DNA from: Methylacidiphilaceae bacterium UBA1321 | GTDB taxonomy: Bacteria; Verrucomicrobiota; Verrucomicrobiia; Methylacidiphilales; UBA1321 | Direction: 5' to 3' | NCBI GenBank assembly: GCA_002306945.1 | Contig: DBTH01000079.1 | Location: forward strand, 476 to 45,542 | Length of the DNA: 45,067 nucleotides | In this document: positions 15,959 to 23,282 of the stretch, in pieces | Layout: every line of letters begins with the position of its first letter | Numbering within the stretch: position 1 is the stretch's first letter | Made by a program: the position numbers and the translations under genes | The notes under the pieces: generated by a model | The model's database searches: none | Seen by the model: only the letters and a program-made list of their open reading frames with translations | Told to the model about the DNA's origin: nothing

Positions 15959-18001
15959 TTACGGATTCGATTGAGGTTTGACCGGCTGAGAAACAGTTCC
16001 CGCTGCCGCGTTACCGGGTCCGACACCGGACAAGCCGCGCGCGGGAAAAAGGATTTCCTCGGTTTCGTTTTCACCGAGCGACTGGAACGGGCCGGGTAGA
16101 ATCGCCTCGACGGGAATCTTCTTTCCGAAGAAATCGCTCTCGACTCCCTCGACGCGCGGACAGTTCATCTGAAGCACCGCCGGCTCGGCCTTGAAGGTGA
16201 GAATCGGCTCACAGGGCCGGAACAAAAACGACATCAGCTTCGCCCCTTCCTTGCTGTGCTGATCCTGCCCCATGAACAGACGCCATTGCGCCAGCGATAG
16301 AACCGGATCGCGCCTCCAGGCTTTCAAACGCGGGCGTTCGTCCTCGGGGAGATTGCCTTTCGAGAGCGTTTCCTTCAACCGCTCGACCAGTTGATCGATG
16401 GTCACGCTGGATTTGTGGAGATTGACGCCAAAGAGCGCGGGACTGGGCTCGAACCCAAGCCCCTGGTCGCGGTAGGAGCCGAGGACGTTGTAATCGGAGA
16501 GATTGTCCTCGGCGCGATTCGACGGATACGGCAGGCAAACCGCGCCGCGGCTGTTGTTCCAGATGATGTTGTTGAGAATGCGCGTGTGGCTGGTGTGGAC
16601 GGGTTGATTATTGAAAACCCGGTCGCTGACCGTGCGCAACAGAACGCCGCAATCGGCATTGTAGGCGATGAGATTGTGCGCGATGAGCAGGCCGGAGGCG
16701 TCGTGGGCGTAGATGCCGTTACCGGGATAAAAGGCGTCGCGGGGCCGGGTGAACGCGATGACATTGTTGTCGATCAGAACGCGACCATCGCCGAGTTCGA
16801 GGAAAACGCCGGAGCTGCGGTTATTGAGGACGACGTTGCGCGTGATCCGTGACCCGGTGTAATTATTATCGAGCCAGATGCCATAGGAATCGTTGTCGCG
16901 AATGAGATTCCCCTCGATGAGCGCAGGGCCGTCGTGGAGCTTGATGCCGCCCCACTCCTCCCACTTTGCGTCACTGTCGTTGAACCCGAGCCGGTTATTG
17001 CGCTCGACGACGTTGCCGCGAATGACGACTCCGCCATGCCTCCAACCTTCGATGCCGCACAGGCCGTTGTCGGAAACGATGTTGTTCTGAATGAGATGAT
17101 GACCGCCGTTGATGCGTTCCTTCTGATCGTCGTCGGTCTCCTTGAGTTCCTTCGGCGCGAACGTCTCGCTGCCCACGTCGATGCCGACGGTCTTGGCAAA
17201 GCGGATGACGTTGTTCTCAATGACCCAGTTCGATCCGCTGCGCGGACTGACCGCGCCCCCTTGCGGAAACGGCCCCTGGTTGGCGCAATGTTCAAAGACG
17301 AAACCGCGAATCTGGATTTCGTTGAGTCCGCGCCGGTGCGGCGCAAAGATCCGGTTGCGGACGCTGACCTCAATCCGGTGTGACGTCAGCGTTGCGGGAT
17401 TGCCGGGAAAGTGCGCCACGATCCGCTTGCCGTCGGCGCTGGCGACCCAGGAGTTTTCCTGCACGGCCACGGTCTTTTCGGACACCGCCTCGGTCATCGG
17501 TTTGCCGTCGAAGAAAACCTGTCCGAGCGTCTTCGGGAGATTGTTGGGCGTATTGGAGGGACGTGCGACGATGTTGAGATCCTTCGGCGCGATGCTGATG
17601 CCGATGAGGAAAGGATTCGGAGCTCCGGCGGGAATCTTGCCGTCGATGACGCTTGTAAAAACGCCCGGCTGCCCCTTGACCGACTGCCAGTCGGCCCACT
17701 CGTCGCTGCCCTTGACCACAACCGTTTCGCCCGGAGCCGCCTCATAACAAATCGGTTTGCCCGCTTCCCCGCCCCGCGCCGGAGTGATCCGTTCGCGATA
17801 GACGCCCGCGTGAACGAGTACGGTGTCGCCCGGCTGTGCCTGTTGCGCCGCCGCATTAATTGTAAGCAACGGCTGTTCCGGCGCACCGGTATTGATATCG
17901 GCCGCGCCAGGTTGGTTGGCCGCCACCACCCAGAGCCGGGCCGCGGCGCTCCACGGCAGACTGAGCCAGACGATTGCCAATAGAATGCAGATCCGTTTCA
18001 T
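15959..18001 (-). CDS. Secreted right-handed beta-helix protein (lyase-like)
   Basis: A 680-residue protein with a signal peptide (about 1-21). It starts with a DUF1565-like block: PLLTINAAAQQAQPGDTVLVHAGVYRERI and KPICYEAAPGETVVVKGS. Multiple parallel beta-helix coils follow (about 230-520), recognisable by repeated N-N-I-V patterns such as WVIENNVIRFA, NNIVSDNGLCGIEG and RNVVLNNRSSGVFLE. This architecture is shared by pectate, alginate and chondroitinase-B-like lyases, but I cannot assign a catalytic set. The last ~80 residues are a separate tail. The gene begins 21 bases after the GH3 stop and ends three bases before the binding-domain gene, so all belong to one operon. Confidence 0.85.
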   Translation of the reverse strand: MKRICILLAIVWLSLPWSAAARLWVVAANQPGAADINTGAPEQPLLTINAAAQQAQPGDTVLVHAGVYRERITPARGGEAGKPICYEAAPGETVVVKGSDEWADWQSVKGQPGVFTSVIDGKIPAGAPNPFLIGISIAPKDLNIVARPSNTPNNLPKTLGQVFFDGKPMTEAVSEKTVAVQENSWVASADGKRIVAHFPGNPATLTSHRIEVSVRNRIFAPHRRGLNEIQIRGFVFEHCANQGPFPQGGAVSPRSGSNWVIENNVIRFAKTVGIDVGSETFAPKELKETDDDQKERINGGHHLIQNNIVSDNGLCGIEGWRHGGVVIRGNVVERNNRLGFNDSDAKWEEWGGIKLHDGPALIEGNLIRDNDSYGIWLDNNYTGSRITRNVVLNNRSSGVFLELGDGRVLIDNNVIAFTRPRDAFYPGNGIYAHDASGLLIAHNLIAYNADCGVLLRTVSDRVFNNQPVHTSHTRILNNIIWNNSRGAVCLPYPSNRAEDNLSDYNVLGSYRDQGLGFEPSPALFGVNLHKSSVTIDQLVERLKETLSKGNLPEDERPRLKAWRRDPVLSLAQWRLFMGQDQHSKEGAKLMSFLFRPCEPILTFKAEPAVLQMNCPRVEGVESDFFGKKIPVEAILPGPFQSLGENETEEILFPARGLSGVGPGNAAAGTVSQPVKPQSNP

Positions 18002-18022
18002 ACAGGAAAAAAAACCAGTGTT

Positions 18023-19726
18023 TCAGCGAAGCGAATTTTCTCGTTCCTTGCGTTCAACCGATTGATGGGATTTCGGGGATTCCAGGAATTTCCGTCCGAG
18101 GGGCAAATTCCACGCGTCGTCGATTCCGACAGGCGAACGTCCCGGCCAGGAGTTCGCATCAAAGAGCGCCGCCGCCAGCGCCCGCAGGGTGTGTGGATTC
18201 GATGTGTAGGCGTTCACGTAAGTATCGGCCCAGGGCATCTCATAAATAAGATAAGGCGAGCCGAGGGAAATCACAACCGGAGCCATCGTCTCCAGACCTT
18301 GTATCGTCCAAAGACATTCCGCCGCCGCGCCAGTCGGACGCATGGTGTTTTTCCGGCCGTGAATCCAGCTCTCGAAAATCGCCAGCAGCGCATCGAAACG
18401 CTCCCCGGCGACTTCCCTTTTGCGCAAGTCGAGACAGTTGCCATTCACTTGCCATTCTACTTGAATCCCGCGCGCGTCCAGCGCCTCCAGCAACGGCTGC
18501 AACCGCTTGGCCGCATCCACCTCGCGCGGCGTCGCCAGCAGAATGAAAACGCGCTTCACGCGATCCGCGTCCAGTGGCAATCGACCCGCATTGTTTTTCA
18601 CCAAGGTCAAACTCCGCGCGGCGAGATCGTGCGCATAAGCCACCGCGCCGGGATTCGGAACCACCTCATCCGTTGTGCCGCATGTCAAGGGAGAGGCGAA
18701 TTGTTCCTGAGAACGTTTCATGGCCAGAATCCGCTCGACGCTGCCATTCAACCGTTCCTCTGTAATTCGCCCGTCGTTGAGCGCCTGCTCCATCAATTCG
18801 AAATAATCATCTCCTGGCCAAAGCATCACATCGATACCCGCATTAAACGCTTCGACCAGCAATTCCCGCCGCGTCGACGCCCGCCCCCGGAACCCGGCCA
18901 TGATGAGCGCATCGGAAACTACCACTCCTTCAAAACCCAGTCGCTCCCGCAGCAGCCCATCCAGAATTCGTTGAGACGTCGTTCCCGGCAACGGCGCGCC
19001 GCCGCAAGCCCGGCCCCGTTCCAACCACGGGAGCGCCACATGCCCGGCCATCACTGCGTGAACGCCCGCATCGAAACAGGCCCGGTAAACTTGTCCATAG
19101 GTCGCCAGCCATTCCTTTTCGGAAAGGGAATTCACGCTCAGACACAAATGTTGATCTCGCCAATCGACTCCGTCGCCGGGGAAATGCTTGGCCGTTGCGC
19201 TCAACCCGTGCTCCTGACAACCCCGGATCAACGCCGCTCCCAAGGCCGACACCTTCGCCGGAGATTCACCAAGGGCGCGGATATTGACCACCGGATTGAG
19301 CCAGTTGAAACAGAGATCGACCACTGGCCCAAACGTCCAGTTGAAACCCGCCGCGCGCGCTTCCAACGCCGTCCATTTGCCGTAATCGTAGGCGGCCCGT
19401 TCATCGTCAACTGCGCCCAGCGCCAGCAGATTCGGAAACTCCGTCAACCCGCGCACCGCGCCGCCAGCACCGTTTTCCAGATCGCCCGCAATCGAAAGCG
19501 GAACGCGACTGACCCGCTGACAGGAATTGATCAGCCGCTTTAATTGCTGCGCACGGTTTGAAGTCGACTGAATAATTTCGCTCCCCAGAAAAACGCTACC
19601 AACCGGACGTTCGCCGAAAAAAGCCTCCAGCCGATCCGGCTCCAGGGCCGTGACCTCGCGGCCGTGAATCTGGCAGGTCTGGCCGATTTTCTCGCGCCAG
19701 GAGAGAGAGGAAAGCGAAGGAATCAT
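18023..19726 (-). CDS. GH3 glycoside hydrolase, beta-N-acetylhexosaminidase-like
   Basis: A 567-residue enzyme. The GH3 barrel contains AGDLENGAGGAVRG, FNWTFGPVVD and the loop AKHFPGDGVDWRDQH (Lys180, His181, Asp191, His193). This loop supplies the acid/base dyad in N-acetylglucosaminidase-type GH3 enzymes. VVVSDALIM carries the nucleophile (Asp272). A C-terminal alpha/beta domain follows (about 370-550). There is no signal peptide, so it is probably cytoplasmic and cleaves imported oligosaccharides. ATG 19726 is chosen because the frame upstream opens only with TTG inside the operator. It heads a leftward operon (GH3, beta-helix, binding domain, prepilin-like). Confidence 0.85.
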   Translation of the reverse strand: MIPSLSSLSWREKIGQTCQIHGREVTALEPDRLEAFFGERPVGSVFLGSEIIQSTSNRAQQLKRLINSCQRVSRVPLSIAGDLENGAGGAVRGLTEFPNLLALGAVDDERAAYDYGKWTALEARAAGFNWTFGPVVDLCFNWLNPVVNIRALGESPAKVSALGAALIRGCQEHGLSATAKHFPGDGVDWRDQHLCLSVNSLSEKEWLATYGQVYRACFDAGVHAVMAGHVALPWLERGRACGGAPLPGTTSQRILDGLLRERLGFEGVVVSDALIMAGFRGRASTRRELLVEAFNAGIDVMLWPGDDYFELMEQALNDGRITEERLNGSVERILAMKRSQEQFASPLTCGTTDEVVPNPGAVAYAHDLAARSLTLVKNNAGRLPLDADRVKRVFILLATPREVDAAKRLQPLLEALDARGIQVEWQVNGNCLDLRKREVAGERFDALLAIFESWIHGRKNTMRPTGAAAECLWTIQGLETMAPVVISLGSPYLIYEMPWADTYVNAYTSNPHTLRALAAALFDANSWPGRSPVGIDDAWNLPLGRKFLESPKSHQSVERKERENSLR

Positions 19727-19738
19727 AGCTGTTTTCGA

Positions 19739-19750
19739 CAATCTGTTATA
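19739..19750 (-). promoter_or_regulatory. Candidate operator TATAACAGATTG upstream of the GH3 operon
   Basis: Exact copy of the 12-base motif, in the same orientation as the gene and 12 bases upstream of the start at 19726. Together with the copy at 19849 it brackets the AT-rich region between the divergent GH3 operon and the SGNH gene. TATAAC could also serve as a -10 element here. Confidence 0.6.
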
Positions 19751-19848
19751 GTTCAGTATTCGACCTACAACAAACCTATATCATTCTAATTTAGGATATG
19801 CAATCGCAATTTTTGAGTTGCCAAGCTTTTTAAATCTGATATTTGTTT

Positions 19849-19860
19849 TATAACAGAATT
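19849..19860 (+). promoter_or_regulatory. Candidate operator TATAACAGAATT upstream of the SGNH gene
   Basis: Matches the shared motif over TATAACAGA and then differs (ATT instead of TTG). It ends four bases before the ATG at 19865. If TATAAC acts as a -10, the message would be nearly leaderless. Either reading puts it at the start of the unit encoding the GntR-type regulator. Confidence 0.5.
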
Positions 19861-19864
19861 AACC

Positions 19865-21769
19865 ATGCACTCCTTCTCTCTTCTTTATCGGCACGGGCTG
19901 CTTCAGGGCCTGCTTCTCTGCTCTTTGACTTTGATTATTTCCGCCAGTGCGGAGACCGTCTGGTGGGAAGCCGAGGATGCCAAGGACACGTCCATGCCCG
20001 TCGTCAACGCTTCCGAAGAAACCATCTCCGGTGGGCGCTGGCTCTACGGCAAAGTCCAGTCCGAGTTACACGCCACTTATGAAGTCAAGGTCACCGACGG
20101 CGGTCGTTATTCGTTTTATCTACGCCGTTACTGGCTCCACGGCTCTTTCCGCTGGCGTTTCGATTCCGACGAATGGGCCGTCGTGGAAACGCAGAAAATG
20201 ACCATACTCGACAAGAAAGAGAGTCAGCTCGGACCGATGTATTGGGTCGACCTCGGTTATGTGAACCTCAAGCCCGGTGCACACACCCTTGAAATCGAAA
20301 TACTCCCGGACAGTCCCTACGCTTACAACAAGGTCTATGGCTTCGATTGCTTTGTCCTGAGCAACGACGGTTTCGTCCCTCTCGGAGTCAGTCACGAGGG
20401 AGGCCCCCGCTCCGCAGCGGCTGGCAACGCCGCCAGGAACGAAGCGGAATTCGGAAAGTTTCTGCCACGCACGATGTCGCTCCTGTCGTCAAGCACGGCG
20501 GAACAACGCCAGGTCGTGACAATTTTATTCTACGGTCAATCCATCGTGGCCAACTGCCACATTGATCTCGAACTGAGCAAATTCCTGCGCGCGCGCTATC
20601 CGAATGCGATCATCCAATTCAAGAATCTCGCCATCGGCGGTTATCAGGCTCCAATTCTCCGCAAGACCGCCTGGCAGGACATGTATCCGCTCAACCCGGA
20701 TCTCATCGTCTTCCATGTCTACGGCGGGGAAAGCACCGGAGAGATGGAGGAAATCTTCAAGACGATCCGCGAAAACATGACCGCCGAAGTCATCACCTGG
20801 ACTCACCACGTCGACAATTTCGGCACCGGCATCGACGAACAACGAGACGTCGCGTGCGAGGCGATGAAAAAACTCGCCGCCAAATACGGCTTCGAACTCG
20901 CCGACGCCCGCACGCTCTGGAAGGAGCGACTCAAGGAAACCCACCTCGACCCGCAGACCTTTCTCGTCGACCAAATCCACCTCAACACCAAAGGCACCGC
21001 ACTCCTTCTCGAAAGCCTCTCGCCCCACTTCATCACCAATCCGAACGCCAACCCAGACAGTTTGAACCGGGTCAAAGTCCTTCCGCTTTCTCAACCCACC
21101 CCACAAGTCAGCTTCGATTCCTCGGCGTGGAACGCCAGCCCCGCCGGGCTGACCTCCAATGGGATCAAGCCGCTGCGCATTGAATTCACCGGCAACCGGC
21201 TCGACCTGGTTCCCGTTTCCGGCAGCACCGGCACAGCCAAAATTCTTCTCGACGGCAAGACCCCCTCCTCCCAACGCACCACCCTCGCCGTCAGCCGTTC
21301 GACCCTCGCCCCCGGTTCCTGGTGGCCAGCCATCACGCAAGTCAACCTCGCCGACAACACCGTTGCCGAAAAAATCACAATGACCTTTCACAATATCAGC
21401 CCGGACGGCAACGCCTTCACCTTCGACGTAACCGGTTCCGTCTCCGGCGGCGAAGGCAACGGCAAATCCGGGACCGACTTCACCGCGAAATCGGGACATT
21501 TCAGCATCAAGGCCGACGACATCGCCCTGGCCAGCGTCAAAAAAACCCTCAAAAAAGATCTGCCGACCGAACTCACCGTCGAATGGGAAATCTACTCGAT
21601 GAGCCGCGATCTGTGGCCCGCCGCGAGACCCGGCACCGCCAACCTCGTTCTCCCCGTCACCGCCGTCCGCACTTGGGCCGGGGGCAAACACACCGTCGAG
21701 ATTGTCCCCAACGGGGACGGTCCCGTCGGATTGAAAGAGGCCCGAATTTTTTCACCAAATCCTCTGTAG
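19865..21769 (+). CDS. Secreted SGNH hydrolase with N-terminal carbohydrate-binding-like domain
   Basis: A 634-residue protein with a signal peptide (about 1-29). Residues 30-165 repeat the binding-like domain of the 15392 product (ETVWWEAEDAKDTSM, FRWRFDSDEW, FDCFVLSND). Next is an SGNH-type domain: TILFYGQSIVAN (Ser226), NLAIGGYQAPIL and DQIHLNTKGTALL (Asp and His). The usual Asn block is not recognisable; the matching strand reads FHVYGGEST. The C-terminal ~200 residues are beta-rich and unassigned. It probably deacylates a bound glycan outside the cell. It starts a rightward unit with the GntR-type regulator, whose ATG is 12 bases after this stop, and is divergent from the GH3 operon. Confidence 0.8.
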   Translation: MHSFSLLYRHGLLQGLLLCSLTLIISASAETVWWEAEDAKDTSMPVVNASEETISGGRWLYGKVQSELHATYEVKVTDGGRYSFYLRRYWLHGSFRWRFDSDEWAVVETQKMTILDKKESQLGPMYWVDLGYVNLKPGAHTLEIEILPDSPYAYNKVYGFDCFVLSNDGFVPLGVSHEGGPRSAAAGNAARNEAEFGKFLPRTMSLLSSSTAEQRQVVTILFYGQSIVANCHIDLELSKFLRARYPNAIIQFKNLAIGGYQAPILRKTAWQDMYPLNPDLIVFHVYGGESTGEMEEIFKTIRENMTAEVITWTHHVDNFGTGIDEQRDVACEAMKKLAAKYGFELADARTLWKERLKETHLDPQTFLVDQIHLNTKGTALLLESLSPHFITNPNANPDSLNRVKVLPLSQPTPQVSFDSSAWNASPAGLTSNGIKPLRIEFTGNRLDLVPVSGSTGTAKILLDGKTPSSQRTTLAVSRSTLAPGSWWPAITQVNLADNTVAEKITMTFHNISPDGNAFTFDVTGSVSGGEGNGKSGTDFTAKSGHFSIKADDIALASVKKTLKKDLPTELTVEWEIYSMSRDLWPAARPGTANLVLPVTAVRTWAGGKHTVEIVPNGDGPVGLKEARIFSPNPL

Positions 21770-21781
21770 AATTTTAAAGCA

Positions 21782-23269
21782 ATGGCTACTATACGCTTCA
21801 TGGCACAGAACCCCGACTCCAGCCCCATCTCCCCGGAAGAGATTCTAGCGGCCCTGTCGACCAAGGCGCGACAATTGGAAGGATTGCGCACCACCGACAT
21901 CAAATACCCCACCCTGCGCCGCATCCTGATCTCCGCCATCCAGGAAATGCCCGCCGACACGCGACTGCCCGGCATCCGCGACCTGGCCGATTGCCTCGGC
22001 ATCTCGCTGGTCACCGTCCAGAAAACCATTTCCAAGCTCGTCGCCGAGGGCGTCCTCTACAGCAAACCCCGCTCCGGCGTCTTCGTCCTCAATCCGCAAC
22101 AGGCCAAAAACGGCGCCGCCGCTCCGGCCCTCTCCGAGGAACCGCCCGTTCCCCAACATCCCTTCCGCGCGCTCTTCACCTTCGGCACCGACAGCCGCGC
22201 GCCATTCCAGAAAAAGTTCTGGGAAAAAATCGCCAACCGCTTCTGCCAGCAATATCCCAATACCGAAATCGAAATCCACTTCGACAACGAACCCTCCGCC
22301 TCGCAACAACCCCTCGACGTCTACGAACGCTACGACTGGACCCAGCACGGCAGCGACGAACGCGAAGGCCTGCTCGACTCCGCCGCCTTCAACAATAATC
22401 TCCTCTCTGCGCGCTACGCCGACGGACGACTTGTTCCGCTCTACTACCGCACCTATTTTCTCTTCTACAACAACACCCTGCTCGAACAACTCCACATCCC
22501 CCGCCCCGAATACCGCACCTTTGCGGAACAATCGGCCTACTTCACCGGCATCGCCTCGCGCCTGACCCGCGCCGGACACAATCCCCGTCCCTACTCCATC
22601 CAGGAACCGGTCACGCTCCTGGGCGGATGGGCACGCCAATTCTGTTCGCTATTCGAAACCTCCTCGGTCGACGCAGGCAAAAAGAAACAACTCGTCACCG
22701 CCCTCGACCAACTCGTCAGCTATTGCCAGATCTGCCGCTACTATCTCAAGGGCTTCAGCCCCGACGACTGGATTCACGCGCGCAAGGAATTCCTCGCCGG
22801 CAAGTCCCTCTTCTTCCTCGGCTACAGCGTCGACTACTGGGAATTCACCCGCAAGAAACTCCCCTTCGACGTCGTCGCCTATCCCACCCTCTGCGTCGAC
22901 AACACCTTCTTCCTCTGGACCCGCGCCGGGGCCGTCTCGAAACAATCCGAACACCCGGTCGAAAGCATCAACTTCCTCTCCTTCCTGCTAGACGAAGAGA
23001 TCCAGACCGAATTCGCCTCAACGGGCAATTACGGTGCCAAGCTCGGCCCGGATTTTCAACCGCCGATGGACGTCGATCCCAAGTGGACGCAGCAAGTCCT
23101 GAAAAAGTCCGCCCCGCTCCTCCTGCCGGTTCGAGAGCAACACTACCTCACCATCAATATTCTCGGTGGAGAAATCTGGCGCAGCCTCATCCAGAAAACG
23201 ACCGGAGAGGAAATCCTCGAACGCTCGTTGCAACTGGGTCAGGCCTATCTGCGCAACCGATCCCGGTAA
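21782..23269 (+). CDS. GntR-type regulator fused to a solute-binding-protein-like domain
   Basis: The 495-residue product starts with a winged helix (about 42-104): YPTLRRILISAIQEMPADTRLPGIRDLADCL (within residues 42-72), then LVTVQKTISKLVAEGVLYSKP and GVFVL, as in GntR proteins. The rest (about 128-485) resembles a family-1 extracellular solute-binding protein: FWEKIANRFCQQYPNTEIEI, LVPLYYRTYFLFYNNTLLEQL, FLAGKSLFFLGYS and a C-terminal SINFLSFLLDEE helix. No signal peptide or lipobox is present, so it is a cytoplasmic regulator in which an ABC-transporter-type binding fold senses a sugar. It follows the SGNH gene by 12 bases and is the best candidate to bind the shared operators. The NagB-like gene converges on it. 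Confidence 0.8.
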   Translation: MATIRFMAQNPDSSPISPEEILAALSTKARQLEGLRTTDIKYPTLRRILISAIQEMPADTRLPGIRDLADCLGISLVTVQKTISKLVAEGVLYSKPRSGVFVLNPQQAKNGAAAPALSEEPPVPQHPFRALFTFGTDSRAPFQKKFWEKIANRFCQQYPNTEIEIHFDNEPSASQQPLDVYERYDWTQHGSDEREGLLDSAAFNNNLLSARYADGRLVPLYYRTYFLFYNNTLLEQLHIPRPEYRTFAEQSAYFTGIASRLTRAGHNPRPYSIQEPVTLLGGWARQFCSLFETSSVDAGKKKQLVTALDQLVSYCQICRYYLKGFSPDDWIHARKEFLAGKSLFFLGYSVDYWEFTRKKLPFDVVAYPTLCVDNTFFLWTRAGAVSKQSEHPVESINFLSFLLDEEIQTEFASTGNYGAKLGPDFQPPMDVDPKWTQQVLKKSAPLLLPVREQHYLTINILGGEIWRSLIQKTTGEEILERSLQLGQAYLRNRSR

Positions 23270-23282
23270 GAGATTGAGCGTT

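Noticed and set aside
18062..19543. Long open frame (493 codons) on the plus strand inside the GH3 gene
   Set aside because: The GH3 catalytic motifs on the minus strand are clear, and the plus-strand translation is Arg/Gln-rich without motifs.
14435..19860. Reading the TATAAC motifs simply as -10 promoter boxes
   Set aside because: The orientation relative to the downstream gene is reversed for 7049 and 14409, and conservation extends past the hexamer into AGATTG; a double role at 19739 and 19849 stays possible.
20525..21691. Open frame (388 codons) on the minus strand inside the SGNH gene
   Set aside because: Gly/Glu-rich shadow of a gene with signal peptide and active-site blocks.
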